A stretch of DNA of 55,761 nt from Methylomicrobium sp035916875 (GTDB lineage: Bacteria > Pseudomonadota > Gammaproteobacteria > Methylococcales > Methylomonadaceae), in the NCBI RefSeq assembly GCF_035916875.1, contig NZ_JAXUHN010000052.1, positions 1 through 55,761 on the forward strand, in the 5' to 3' direction. The notes under the pieces were generated by a model. It was not told where the DNA came from. It searched no databases and worked only from the letters and a program-made list of their open reading frames with translations. The stretch's first letter is position 1; every line of letters begins with the position of its first letter. Shown piece by piece: positions 34,882 to 43,408 of the stretch. The position numbers were made by a program, and so were the translations under genes.

Positions 34882-37164
34882 TCAAGAAGAACCGGCTTCA
34901 TCCGCGCCATACGCCGATTGGTAATAGTAATAGCCGCTGTATTCGCCGTGCCCGTAATACTTGCTATTTTCGACATCCATTTGGGTCAGCACCACGCCAG
35001 CCAATGGCGCGCCAAACCGTTCAAGCGTTCTGAGCCCATCTTTTACCGCCTTGATCGATGTCGCATCAGCTTTCACGGCATAGATAACCGAGCGCACATG
35101 TTGAGCCAACCATTGCGCATCGCTAACCGTGTGCACCGGCGGCGAGTCGATCAGGATCAGACTGTAGCGTTTTTCCAGCTCTTCCAATAACTCGGCAAAT
35201 GACTTCGATGCCAATAATTCCAGCGGGTTTGGAGGCGGCATGCCGGCAGGCAAGATATCAAGAGCCAAGTCCTCCACGGCATGCAGGCATTCATCCAGTT
35301 TGGCGTTGAGCGCCAACGCATGTGTCAAGCCTGGAGCTTTGAGTGGGAGTTGAAAGCGTTTTGCCAGCGTCGGCCTGCGCAAGTCGGCTTCTATCAGCAG
35401 AACTCGTTGCTCAGTATTTTCCATTTGCGCGAGCGATTGCGCCAGGTTCATCGCCAGCGTGGACTTACCCTCTCCCGGAAGCGATGACGTGACCATCCAG
35501 ATGTTATGCGGACTGTCCAATGCGGACAACACCAAACCCGTTCTTATTGTACGCACGGCTTCGGCGAACACTCCCCGCGGTTCGCGCACGACCAATTGCC
35601 CCAAGGCTTCGGGCTGGTTGCGCAGCCTATCCAGCAACGGGATGACGCCAAGGAACGGCTGATCGAGCTTTCTTTCAACATCGTCCGGCGATTTGAAGGT
35701 GGAATCCAGATAGTCCAGCAGGAAGGCAACCAGCACACCGAAAAATACCATGCCGACAAAGGTCAATGCCAATATCAGTTTCTTCTTGGGCTTGACCGGA
35801 TCGAGCGGAATGCTGGCTTTATCGATGAAACGGATGTTGGCGGCGCCGAGTTCGGCGGCTTCATTCGCTTCCTTGAAGCGGTTGATAAAGGTTTCGTACA
35901 GATTTTTATTGGATTCGACTTCTCGCTGCAATTCGCTAAGCCGACTTTGCTTGCGGCCAATTTTCTGCACTTGCGACTTGTTGCCTTCTATGCTCGACAG
36001 AACCGCTTGCTCGTTGGACCTGGCAATTTCATAGCGGCTCTTGATGCTGGAGACGATGCTCGCCAGTTGTTTTTCCAGTAATCCGTGGATGGCCGAGCGC
36101 TCCGATTGAAGAGCCAACATTGCCGGATGTTGCGGCCCATAGCGTTCGCCAAGATCCGATTCCTTACTGGCCAATTCGGCTTCTTTGTTTCTCAAATCCT
36201 GGATCACACGATCCTCCAGGACTTCGGGAACTTGTTCCAGCCCGTTGCCCGATTTAATTTTGTTATAGGTGCTCTCCGCTTCGATACGCATCTGGCGCAC
36301 ACTAGCCAAGGTTTCGGTGTTTTTTTCGATTTCCTTGGCGCTCAACGTTAGCACGCCTTCCAGATCGACCAGATGCTCCTTGGCCAGATAATCCTGCAAG
36401 CGGTTTTCGGACTCGGTCAGCCTGTCTTTTAAGGATTGCAATCGATCGGAAAGCCATTCCGCCGCCTTGCGTGTGTCCTCCATGCGCGCTTCGAGGCCGC
36501 TCTCGATAAATGTCTCGCCCAGCGCGTTCACCACATCGCGCGCCAGCTTGGGGTCCTTGGCATCAAAACTGACATCGACCAACTGCGTTTTTACGCGGGG
36601 TTTGACGTTCAGACGCTCCAGGAAGTCTTTAAGCAACAGTTCTTCAGCCTTTAAAGTCTCGTCAACCCCTGTGCCTTCCGGCTTATCCTGAGCGAGAGCC
36701 GGCAACATCGCCAGCCAGTCCTTCCAAAACGGCTGACCCTCGTTTTCAGGCGGTATCTCCTTGAATTCCGGATGGGTAGCCAGCTTCAATTTCTGAATGA
36801 CTTTGCGCGCCAAATCGGGGGACTTGATAATTTCGAACTGGGTTTGAAAATATTCCGCGCGAGTAGTATCCATCGAATAAACGTCTTCGATCGACAGCAG
36901 ATTGGAGTGCTTGCCTTCCACCAGCAGTGTTGCGGAGGAACGATAGACGGGCTTCATCGTAAAAACGAAGAGGCTCGCCAATACCGTTGCCACCAAAGCC
37001 AACAGCAATATCCGCCATTGATATTGGCGCACGACACGCCAATAGTGGCGCAGGTCTATGCTGTCTTCCTCCATAAAAGCTTCATCCTGAAAGGCTCTAT
37101 CCATTCTGAAATTTTGTTCCCGCAAGGCTGTTTGCCCCGTGGCCCTTAGTTTTAAATCATTCAT
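34882..37164 (-). CDS. chain-length regulator / BY-type tyrosine autokinase (Wzc-like)
   Basis: 760 residues. Wzz domain with helix about 50-70 (WRILLLALVATVLASLFVF), long periplasmic coiled coil (about 230-430), second helix (about 475-495), then a cytoplasmic kinase: Walker A SSLPGEGKST (about 557-566), Walker A' LLIEADLRRP (about 585-594) and Walker B LILIDSPP (about 670). The C-terminal tail holds eight tyrosines in about 20 residues, including four in a row, for autophosphorylation. Sets polymer length with the PHP phosphatase. Start overlaps the export-protein stop (ATGA). Confidence 0.93.
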   Translation of the reverse strand: MNDLKLRATGQTALREQNFRMDRAFQDEAFMEEDSIDLRHYWRVVRQYQWRILLLALVATVLASLFVFTMKPVYRSSATLLVEGKHSNLLSIEDVYSMDTTRAEYFQTQFEIIKSPDLARKVIQKLKLATHPEFKEIPPENEGQPFWKDWLAMLPALAQDKPEGTGVDETLKAEELLLKDFLERLNVKPRVKTQLVDVSFDAKDPKLARDVVNALGETFIESGLEARMEDTRKAAEWLSDRLQSLKDRLTESENRLQDYLAKEHLVDLEGVLTLSAKEIEKNTETLASVRQMRIEAESTYNKIKSGNGLEQVPEVLEDRVIQDLRNKEAELASKESDLGERYGPQHPAMLALQSERSAIHGLLEKQLASIVSSIKSRYEIARSNEQAVLSSIEGNKSQVQKIGRKQSRLSELQREVESNKNLYETFINRFKEANEAAELGAANIRFIDKASIPLDPVKPKKKLILALTFVGMVFFGVLVAFLLDYLDSTFKSPDDVERKLDQPFLGVIPLLDRLRNQPEALGQLVVREPRGVFAEAVRTIRTGLVLSALDSPHNIWMVTSSLPGEGKSTLAMNLAQSLAQMENTEQRVLLIEADLRRPTLAKRFQLPLKAPGLTHALALNAKLDECLHAVEDLALDILPAGMPPPNPLELLASKSFAELLEELEKRYSLILIDSPPVHTVSDAQWLAQHVRSVIYAVKADATSIKAVKDGLRTLERFGAPLAGVVLTQMDVENSKYYGHGEYSGYYYYQSAYGADEAGSS

Positions 37165-37712
37165 CAGAAAAAGCTCTCCTCGACGATCACGATATCTCCC
37201 GGAGCGATAGGCGCATTCAACTCCACTTCAATGCCTTCACGATTGGCGTCTTTTTCGCGCTCGAGCAGAACGCTGGATTGCGAAGCCCGCTCGGTAAAGC
37301 CGCCGGCTATCGAGATAGCCTTTTGTACGGTCAGCCCTGGAAAGTAGGGGAACGCCCCCGGTTGTTTGACTTCACCGTTCACAAAAAACTCGCGGTACTC
37401 CAGAACCGACACGCTAACGCTCGGATCTTTCAAATAGCGGCCGCTTAAGCCCTGCGTGATTTTGTCTTTGAGTTTGCCAACCGTTAAGCCTTTCACATTC
37501 ATTTCGCCCAGGAAAGGAAAGATGATGGTGCCGGCGTCGGTCAACTTGGCTTCCATCGTCAGATCGGGTTCGCGGAACACCGTAATCAGAATTTTGTCCC
37601 CCGCGCCAAGCTCATAGTTGGACATTGAACCGTTTCCCGCATTGGTCTCGGCATTTGCGGAAGCAACAGCCGAGATGAGTAGCGCAACATATAAAAATAA
37701 AATTTTGTTCAT
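37164..37712 (-). CDS. polysaccharide export protein (Wza/EpsA-like, short form)
   Basis: 182 residues from ATG 37712; a longer frame upstream overlaps the barrel gene and is not used. Signal peptide (1-20, ending ASANA) without a lipobox Cys, unlike classical lipoprotein Wza. Poly_export domain (ELGAGDKILITVFREPDL...) and one SLBB repeat (VNGEVKQPGAFPY, LTVQKAISIAGGF). Much shorter than Wza (about 380), which has more SLBB copies and the C-terminal membrane helix, so the barrel gene next door probably supplies the outer-membrane pore. Confidence 0.88.
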   Translation of the reverse strand: MNKILFLYVALLISAVASANAETNAGNGSMSNYELGAGDKILITVFREPDLTMEAKLTDAGTIIFPFLGEMNVKGLTVGKLKDKITQGLSGRYLKDPSVSVSVLEYREFFVNGEVKQPGAFPYFPGLTVQKAISIAGGFTERASQSSVLLEREKDANREGIEVELNAPIAPGDIVIVEESFF

Positions 37713-37728
37713 GAATGTATTTGTCACT

Positions 37729-39012
37729 TCAATACCATGTAGCCCAGGGGGTTTTGGCTTCGTCGGAAATACGCGGATTGCCGGTAATATAAAACATAGC
37801 CACATTCTGATTAAAATTCAGTTGATTATTATCCGACTTCAGGCTTCGATACGAGTAATTGATGCCAACGCCCAACCAGCGCCGGACGCCATAATTCAGG
37901 TCGAGACCAAACGAGGTATAGTCATCCTGTCTATGGATGCCCACATTGTCGGCATTTTCGCGCGCCCCGAACAATTGGGTCGTCACGCGCGGGGTCCAGT
38001 CATGCGTCCAGTTCAAACGGAAGCGGTCGGATGCGCGGATATTACTGCTTGCAATCGTCGGCACCGCATCGCGGGCAATGCTCAAATTAAAACGCGAATA
38101 AGTCAACGGCGCCCAATAGGCGGAAAGGTCCCATGTCGCATCGGAAAATCCCCTTGATCCGGAGTTGTCGAATGTCTGCCGCAAATAACCGATTCGCGCG
38201 CTCACTCGAGTTTTGGCCGAGTACAACCACGTGCCGCCGACCAGAAAGCGTTGTTTGAGGCTATCGAAGGCCGACGCCTCCGTCTGCCTGTACTTGACCC
38301 ATATATTTTCAACCTGGGTCTGCAACGTGGTCTTTGGCGCCACCCGGAAATAAAAACCGGGTGTCACAGCAAACTGCGTTCTATCTTGTCTCGCAGTAAA
38401 TTCGGGATTATTTTGAAAGGCATAGTCCTGAACATTGAACTTCAACTCCAAATTGCCTTTGGCTTCGACCCTGCCGTAACGATAGGCCGCATCGACGCTA
38501 TGCAGGTGGTATTGATCGGGTTCGGATCGTCCTGTTATGCCAAGCGAATCTTTGCCGATCGTCCCTATTGGATTAATTAAATCTCTGCCAAGGAAAATCC
38601 CTCTCTGGTAATGGCTATCCAGATAGCCGAGATTCACATCCAACCGGTTGCGGCTGGTAAATTCAATATGCGAAGTCCCTCCGACAAAATGATCGACATA
38701 ATTGTCTTGCGGGCTGTCATGATACTGAGAGCTTTGCAGGGTATAAGTCAAAGCATATCGGTTCATCTGCCTTTCCAGCGCCAATTGCCCTCCCGCATGA
38801 AATTGCGTCAGGAAGGAAGCTTTTTTGAATCTATTTTGCTGAAAGATATTGTCATTGTACGACTCCGCCGCTTCGAAGATAGGCGCGAACTCAAAGGGGC
38901 CGGCGGGAATGATGACAGGTTCTTTTTTTATATCGAGCACTTCAGCCCATGCCGGATTGCAGGAAACTAACAAGCACCAGGCAAGCTTACGATGATTCAC
39001 GCGCATAGTCAT
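37729..39012 (-). CDS. outer-membrane beta-barrel protein of exopolysaccharide export
   Basis: 427 residues from ATG 39012 (or 425 from 39006); a longer frame to 39054 is not used. Signal peptide ends CNPAWAEV. The rest is rich in alternating aromatic strands and ends in a Trp-Tyr terminus (ATWY), typical of outer-membrane barrels. Resembles the EpsL/PEP-CTERM-associated outer-membrane proteins. No catalytic features. It follows the ligase-like gene by 4 bp and precedes the short Wza-like gene. Confidence 0.75.
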   Translation of the reverse strand: MTMRVNHRKLAWCLLVSCNPAWAEVLDIKKEPVIIPAGPFEFAPIFEAAESYNDNIFQQNRFKKASFLTQFHAGGQLALERQMNRYALTYTLQSSQYHDSPQDNYVDHFVGGTSHIEFTSRNRLDVNLGYLDSHYQRGIFLGRDLINPIGTIGKDSLGITGRSEPDQYHLHSVDAAYRYGRVEAKGNLELKFNVQDYAFQNNPEFTARQDRTQFAVTPGFYFRVAPKTTLQTQVENIWVKYRQTEASAFDSLKQRFLVGGTWLYSAKTRVSARIGYLRQTFDNSGSRGFSDATWDLSAYWAPLTYSRFNLSIARDAVPTIASSNIRASDRFRLNWTHDWTPRVTTQLFGARENADNVGIHRQDDYTSFGLDLNYGVRRWLGVGINYSYRSLKSDNNQLNFNQNVAMFYITGNPRISDEAKTPWATWY

Positions 39013-39016
39013 CGGA

Positions 39017-40465
39017 TTAAATCGAAGTACGATCGGTAAGCGCTTGCCGGGCAACCTGCGGCAAAGCCAGGAGCGCTACAAATAACAGAATGTTGGCCGG
39101 AATCTGTAAATTGAAATCCACCGTGGAATGAATCAGCAGGCTGACCGTCCCCATAATCGATGCAAATCCCACACCTCTGAGCAGCCTTGATTCACTGCGC
39201 CGCAGCAGCGACCATCCATTCAGCAATCCGAACATCACCAACCCAGCCAAAGGAATACAACCGATGACGCCCAGTTCGACCCATAGTTGCAGATAATCGT
39301 TATGGGCATAATCGTAAAAGCCGCCGACGAATTGGCTGTATTTCGGAAAAATGTAAGCGAATGTGCCCGCTCCGGTTCCCGCAAGCCAAAAATCCGGAAG
39401 CATCTGCATCACGTATTGCACCGCTTCGTCTCGGGTTTCATGGTCGAGACCGGTATTTTCGATTCGGTTAATGACTTTGCCAATATCGAACCATGTACCC
39501 AACAGCAGAATATCCACCGTGACAATACTGAGTATGATGGAAATAAACCCCGGACGGCGAAATTGCCGGGTTGCAACCAAAGCGATGACAGACGTAATCA
39601 AAAGCGCATTAAAAAACCCTGCATTACCCATACGGGAATGCGTCATCAACAGGCCTATCACCATGATGACCAGCAAGCATCGCAATATTGCGATCGGGCT
39701 CATCAAGGTTTGCAGGATATAAGTCAAAACGCCGCGCCAATGTTGGCGAACTTGATCTGAAACCTTGCGTGAGCCCAATAATAAGCCAATGCCTACCGCC
39801 AAAGTCATTTCCAGGTATCCGGCCAAATGGTTTCGATTGACGAAGGTTCCTGTCGCATTGCCGATATAAGCCTTTTTGGGCACAAATAATAAATACTCCA
39901 TGCCGGTCAACACCATCACCGTACCGTATAATGCCTGAAAAACGCCCGACAAAACGATCACATAACAAAACTGAACCAAGCGCTGGCGGCTGTTAATCAG
40001 TCCCTGCATCAGGATGACCATCGCAAAACACGCCAACGTCAGCATGGCTTGATCGATTGTTTTTCCCGGCTCCAATGAAATCGGAAATGCCCTCGAAGTT
40101 TGAGCAGGCTCCAAAATATTTTGCGCAGACGTATAAATTTCCTGCGTGACCGGGGACAGCTTGGACATCCAGCCGGCCGGTAACTCAAGGGTCGTCTGAG
40201 CCCACATCCAGACGGCGACAAGCAGCAACAAAAATGCGCAAAGACCGAAAGGCTGTCTATGTTGTTTCGCCGCATCCCTTAGCAAGCTATTGCATTCGAT
40301 AATTAAATATCCTGTCAGCAGCATTAGGAATACGGCAGACAAGGCGAGAAATGCCCATCCTCGGTTACTGCCCAAGGGCAACGGAGAGATAATAAACACC
40401 GCCAAAAAAACCACATAGATCGAACGTTCCATCCAGCGAAAAAACACGGATCCGTTCATCTTCAT
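39017..40465 (-). CDS. O-antigen ligase-like / Wzy_C membrane protein
   Basis: 482 residues, about 12 predicted membrane helices with a large periplasmic loop. The Wzy_C region around LAGTGAGTFAYIFPKYSQFVG and FYDYAHNDYLQLWVELG carries the His of WaaL/Wzy-type proteins. Could join or polymerise the EPS unit; with another polymerase-like gene at 20.4 kb, one of the two may act as a ligase. ATG at 40465 (or the Met two codons on). Confidence 0.75.
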   Translation of the reverse strand: MKMNGSVFFRWMERSIYVVFLAVFIISPLPLGSNRGWAFLALSAVFLMLLTGYLIIECNSLLRDAAKQHRQPFGLCAFLLLLVAVWMWAQTTLELPAGWMSKLSPVTQEIYTSAQNILEPAQTSRAFPISLEPGKTIDQAMLTLACFAMVILMQGLINSRQRLVQFCYVIVLSGVFQALYGTVMVLTGMEYLLFVPKKAYIGNATGTFVNRNHLAGYLEMTLAVGIGLLLGSRKVSDQVRQHWRGVLTYILQTLMSPIAILRCLLVIMVIGLLMTHSRMGNAGFFNALLITSVIALVATRQFRRPGFISIILSIVTVDILLLGTWFDIGKVINRIENTGLDHETRDEAVQYVMQMLPDFWLAGTGAGTFAYIFPKYSQFVGGFYDYAHNDYLQLWVELGVIGCIPLAGLVMFGLLNGWSLLRRSESRLLRGVGFASIMGTVSLLIHSTVDFNLQIPANILLFVALLALPQVARQALTDRTSI

Positions 40466-40740
40466 TTAAGTTTACCCAGCTTAAAAATTCGCATCCAATC
40501 CGCTACAAGTCTGATCATTACCGCTTGTGGTAAGCAAGTCCAAGCAACAATTACAACGCCCTATTGTTAATGTTGCATCAAAAATGCGCTGCCCTCAGGA
40601 CAATGCCATAAAAATCACTGCCGTTCCGGTATACTCATAATGAACAAGGGGATTGACGGAGCTCGGAGCCTAACAAGACAGGCTCGGAGGTTGTACGGAA
40701 TCAACTCAGCCGAAGCCTGCCTTACTAAAACATTTTGACG
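40466..40740. other. intergenic region downstream of the small secreted peptide gene
   Basis: 275 bp without a supported gene. An imperfect hairpin lies at about 40662-40687 (GAGCCT pairs with AGGCTC) between two direct copies of GCTCGGAG. No T-run follows. It may be the 3' end of the small-peptide transcript or the leader of the ligase-like gene. Confidence 0.35.
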
Positions 40741-40986
40741 TTAGCAAGGAGAAACATTCCCTCTGCAGTGGCCGGGCGCATCGTCACCATGACCATTACC
40801 ACCGCCGTGATTGTGACCATTACCATTACCTTTGCCTTTTCCCTCACTATTACGAAAACCAGCGGCATTAGTGTTTTTCGCTCCAGTGATTCTCAAGCCA
40901 TCGCGTGCATCGCTTCTTCATTCTGCAAAGGCCTGACTGCTAGCCATAAAAGTAAAAGCCACCGAAACCAGCAATTTAGTCGTCAT
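40741..40986 (-). pseudogene. small secreted Gly/Asn/His-rich peptide gene with in-frame UGA
   Basis: Too short and interrupted for ORF calling. ATG at 40986 has GGAG about 8 bp upstream. Codons 1-22 encode a signal peptide (MTTKLLVSVAFTFMASSQAFAE). Codon 23 is TGA (40920-40918). The same frame then stays open for 58 codons to TAA at 40743-40741 and encodes a secreted-looking tail with repeated Gly-Asn, Gly-Lys and Gly-His (GKGKGNGNGHNHGGGNGHGD) and two Cys. The tail composition is clearly non-random. Either a nonsense mutation has just broken the gene, or UGA is read through. No SECIS-like hairpin is evident right after the UGA. Confidence 0.55.
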
Positions 40987-41197
40987 AGATTATCTCCAAT
41001 AATTAAAAAATCCCACCTCCCCCAAATTAAGCGCGAGAAGTGAAGAATAAAAAATATCAAACAACATGATCAATAAAAATCCCTTTATGGAAGAAATTAA
41101 AAGATTACCCCCCTGCGCTATATATCCAACGAAGACATTTTATTCTATCAATAAGCTAATAATCCGTAACTCCATAACAAATACAAAAATTAATCTT

Positions 41198-42592
41198 CTA
41201 ATGCGCATTGGTTGTTTGAAACACTACACCAAATGTTCTGATGATGATCAGAATATCTAATAACATAGTCCAGCTCCTTAGGTATTCCAAATCATACTCA
41301 ACCCTTTTTTCCATTTTATCGAGGGTTTCCGTTTCACCTCGCAATCCGTGCACTTGCGCCCAACCGGTAATCCCCGGCTTGACCTTATGACGCAACATAT
41401 AACCATGAATCCGCTTTCTATATTCTTCATTATGCGCAACGGCATGAGGCCTAGGGCCCACTATGCTCATATCGCCTTTGACCACATTAAAAAACTGCGG
41501 AAGCTCATCCAAGGATGTCTTTCTTAGAAAAGCTCCAAAAGGGTAAATCCTAGGATCGTCTTTGGTTGCCTGTTGTATGCTCGGCCCGTTTTCGCATACG
41601 TTCATCGTTCTAAATTTGTAGACCTTGATTTCTCTGCCATCAAGTCCGTATCTTGATTGCTTAAAGAGCACCGGACCCGGCGATGACAGCTTGATAATCA
41701 ATGTGATAAACACCAATAACGGCGAAATGAACAGCAAAATACATATGGACCCGAAGAAATCGAACGCGGCTTTCCAAATCGCGTTCAGATGCTGAATCGG
41801 GCTTTCCAATAACGATACGACAGGGATGTCGTGTATGGCATCAACACGCGACTGAATCAAGTTAAAACCCGAGATATCCGGCACCAGATAAATCGAAGAC
41901 GTGGTATCACGCAATTCATCCAATAAATGAGTCATACGTTCTTCATATCCGACCGGCAAGGCAATAAAAACCACTTGAATGCCGTGCGCTTTGACATACG
42001 GTAAAATCTTATCAAAGCCGCCTAAAACTTTTTCCCGGCATTCCGGCATAATTCTGTTTGGCTCGCGCGCATCGAAAAACCCTTCAACTTGTATCAACAA
42101 GCTTGGATCTTTTAGGATTTCGCAGCTGAGCTGATAACCCACCCTTGTTGCGCCAACAATCACACTTTTGCGCAGCCTGATTTTCTGGTGCTGATTTTTC
42201 AGCCAAATATGAAGCAACCCATGCGCCGCCAACAAAAAGAAGGGCATGGATACCAACCAAGCCGTCATGATTGGCCTTTGCAGATGCCGAGCATACTGCG
42301 TATTTAAAAACAATGAATAAATCAGAAAAATAAATATGCTGCCACCCAACAGCATGACGGCTATATACGAATAGTCGTTCCCTCCACGAAAATTTAGCAG
42401 CGGCCTTAGCATTTGCGAGATGATCCAAGAAAACAATATTGCCGCTATGAACAGGATAGACAAGTAACTGTCCCATGGAACCCGATAAAAACAGATAAAA
42501 GCCAGAAAGGTCAATCCACAAATAGACGGATCCATGATTCTTTTAGCTAATGCAATAATCGGTGGTTCAGATAGAAACTTCATAGCTGTCAT
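41198..42592 (-). CDS. undecaprenyl-phosphate hexose-1-phosphate transferase (WcaJ/WbaP-like PGT)
   Basis: 464 residues. Four N-terminal membrane helices, a Rossmann-like middle domain (SVIVGATRVGYQLSCEIL...VQVVFIALP), a further helix (about 275-300), and the bacterial sugar transferase domain (PGPVLFKQSRYGLDGREIKVYKFRTM; SLDELPQFFNVVKGDMSIVGPRP; KPGITGWAQVHGLRG). Adds the first sugar-1-phosphate to undecaprenyl phosphate, starting the repeat unit. ATG 42592 or, with a better-spaced ribosome site, ATG 42583. First gene of the locus; sugar (glucose or galactose) not determinable. Confidence 0.9.
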   Translation of the reverse strand: MTAMKFLSEPPIIALAKRIMDPSICGLTFLAFICFYRVPWDSYLSILFIAAILFSWIISQMLRPLLNFRGGNDYSYIAVMLLGGSIFIFLIYSLFLNTQYARHLQRPIMTAWLVSMPFFLLAAHGLLHIWLKNQHQKIRLRKSVIVGATRVGYQLSCEILKDPSLLIQVEGFFDAREPNRIMPECREKVLGGFDKILPYVKAHGIQVVFIALPVGYEERMTHLLDELRDTTSSIYLVPDISGFNLIQSRVDAIHDIPVVSLLESPIQHLNAIWKAAFDFFGSICILLFISPLLVFITLIIKLSSPGPVLFKQSRYGLDGREIKVYKFRTMNVCENGPSIQQATKDDPRIYPFGAFLRKTSLDELPQFFNVVKGDMSIVGPRPHAVAHNEEYRKRIHGYMLRHKVKPGITGWAQVHGLRGETETLDKMEKRVEYDLEYLRSWTMLLDILIIIRTFGVVFQTTNAH

Positions 42593-43357
42593 CCCTTTTT
42601 AAAATCAAAAAATCAGTCTAATACGCATAAAGAGCCAGAATAACGCCGCCAGCCAAGAGAGCCATTTCGCTCTTTTCTCTAAAGCCACCTAAACCCGATA
42701 TCCATTTATTGCGACTTTTCCCTGTAAAATATGCTCTGCATTAACTGCAGCAATACCCAGGGCGATTGCATGAACAGTGATTGCTAATATAGGTAACTAA
42801 AAAAGCCACTTCTTAGGCCGTCTAAAATCTCAAGCGAAGATTATTCTGCGCGGAATTTGTACAAAATAAGGCTGGTATTACAGAAATTTATGTTCTCTCG
42901 TCCAAGGTATATTAGCAATTTCTGTTCGTGCAATTGCCCTGCAGCAATACCCTTGATTTTAGTTACATTAATTGCGTTTGAATTCGTGTTATTTTTTGTC
43001 AGAGAAACTATTGTAAACGTTATTCTTTACCAATCCGTGACTTCAATTTCCAACGATATAAAAAAATCCTGAACGTTTTTAGCGCGACAAAGAATAACTC
43101 GAAATATATCTTTAAATAACACTTAAACTCAGCGTCAAAGCCTCAGCTACCACACGAGAAAAACAGCCAATGAAGCTTCGCGATAAAAACTAAAAAACTA
43201 GCCGCAGCCGACTGTAAAACCTGTGGCATACAAAAAACACGACTTATAATCGAATTCTACTTGGGGAACATTAAAAAGATATTAATTAAAAAAGATTCAA
43301 AATTGTGACACCTAGTAATTATAGACCTCATTGCGGGATAAAATCCAGACATAGCAC
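42593..43357. other. AT-rich intergenic region upstream of the EPS locus
   Basis: About 765 bp of AT-rich DNA between pnp and the EPS initiation gene. A 71-codon plus-strand frame (42857-43072) encodes a Cys/Phe-rich hydrophobic peptide; it lacks a ribosome site and I do not call it. The promoter of the EPS locus should lie here. I could not identify a convincing sigma-70 or sigma-54 pair. Confidence 0.4.
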
Positions 43358-43385
43358 AAAAAAAAGGGCCTTACGGCCCTTTTTA
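43358..43385 (-). terminator. intrinsic terminator of the rpsO-pnp transcript
   Basis: AAGGGCC-TTAC-GGCCCTT hairpin (43364-43382) followed on the minus strand by a run of eight T. It lies about 25 bp after the pnp stop and ends that operon. A-tract and T-tract on both sides would let it work in both directions. Confidence 0.85.
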
Positions 43386-43408
43386 AAATAGACGCAACCC
43401 AAAGTAGA

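Noticed and set aside
40870..40920. SECIS element after the in-frame UGA
   Set aside because: No stable short stem-loop with the right spacing is seen, so selenocysteine insertion is not claimed.
40735..41043. 102-codon plus-strand frame
   Set aside because: Low-complexity Thr/Ile-rich antisense of the small secreted peptide's Gly/Asn repeats.
42857..43072. 71-codon plus-strand frame in the AT-rich gap
   Set aside because: Hydrophobic and Cys-rich but lacks a ribosome site and neighbours on its strand; can arise by chance in AT-rich DNA.
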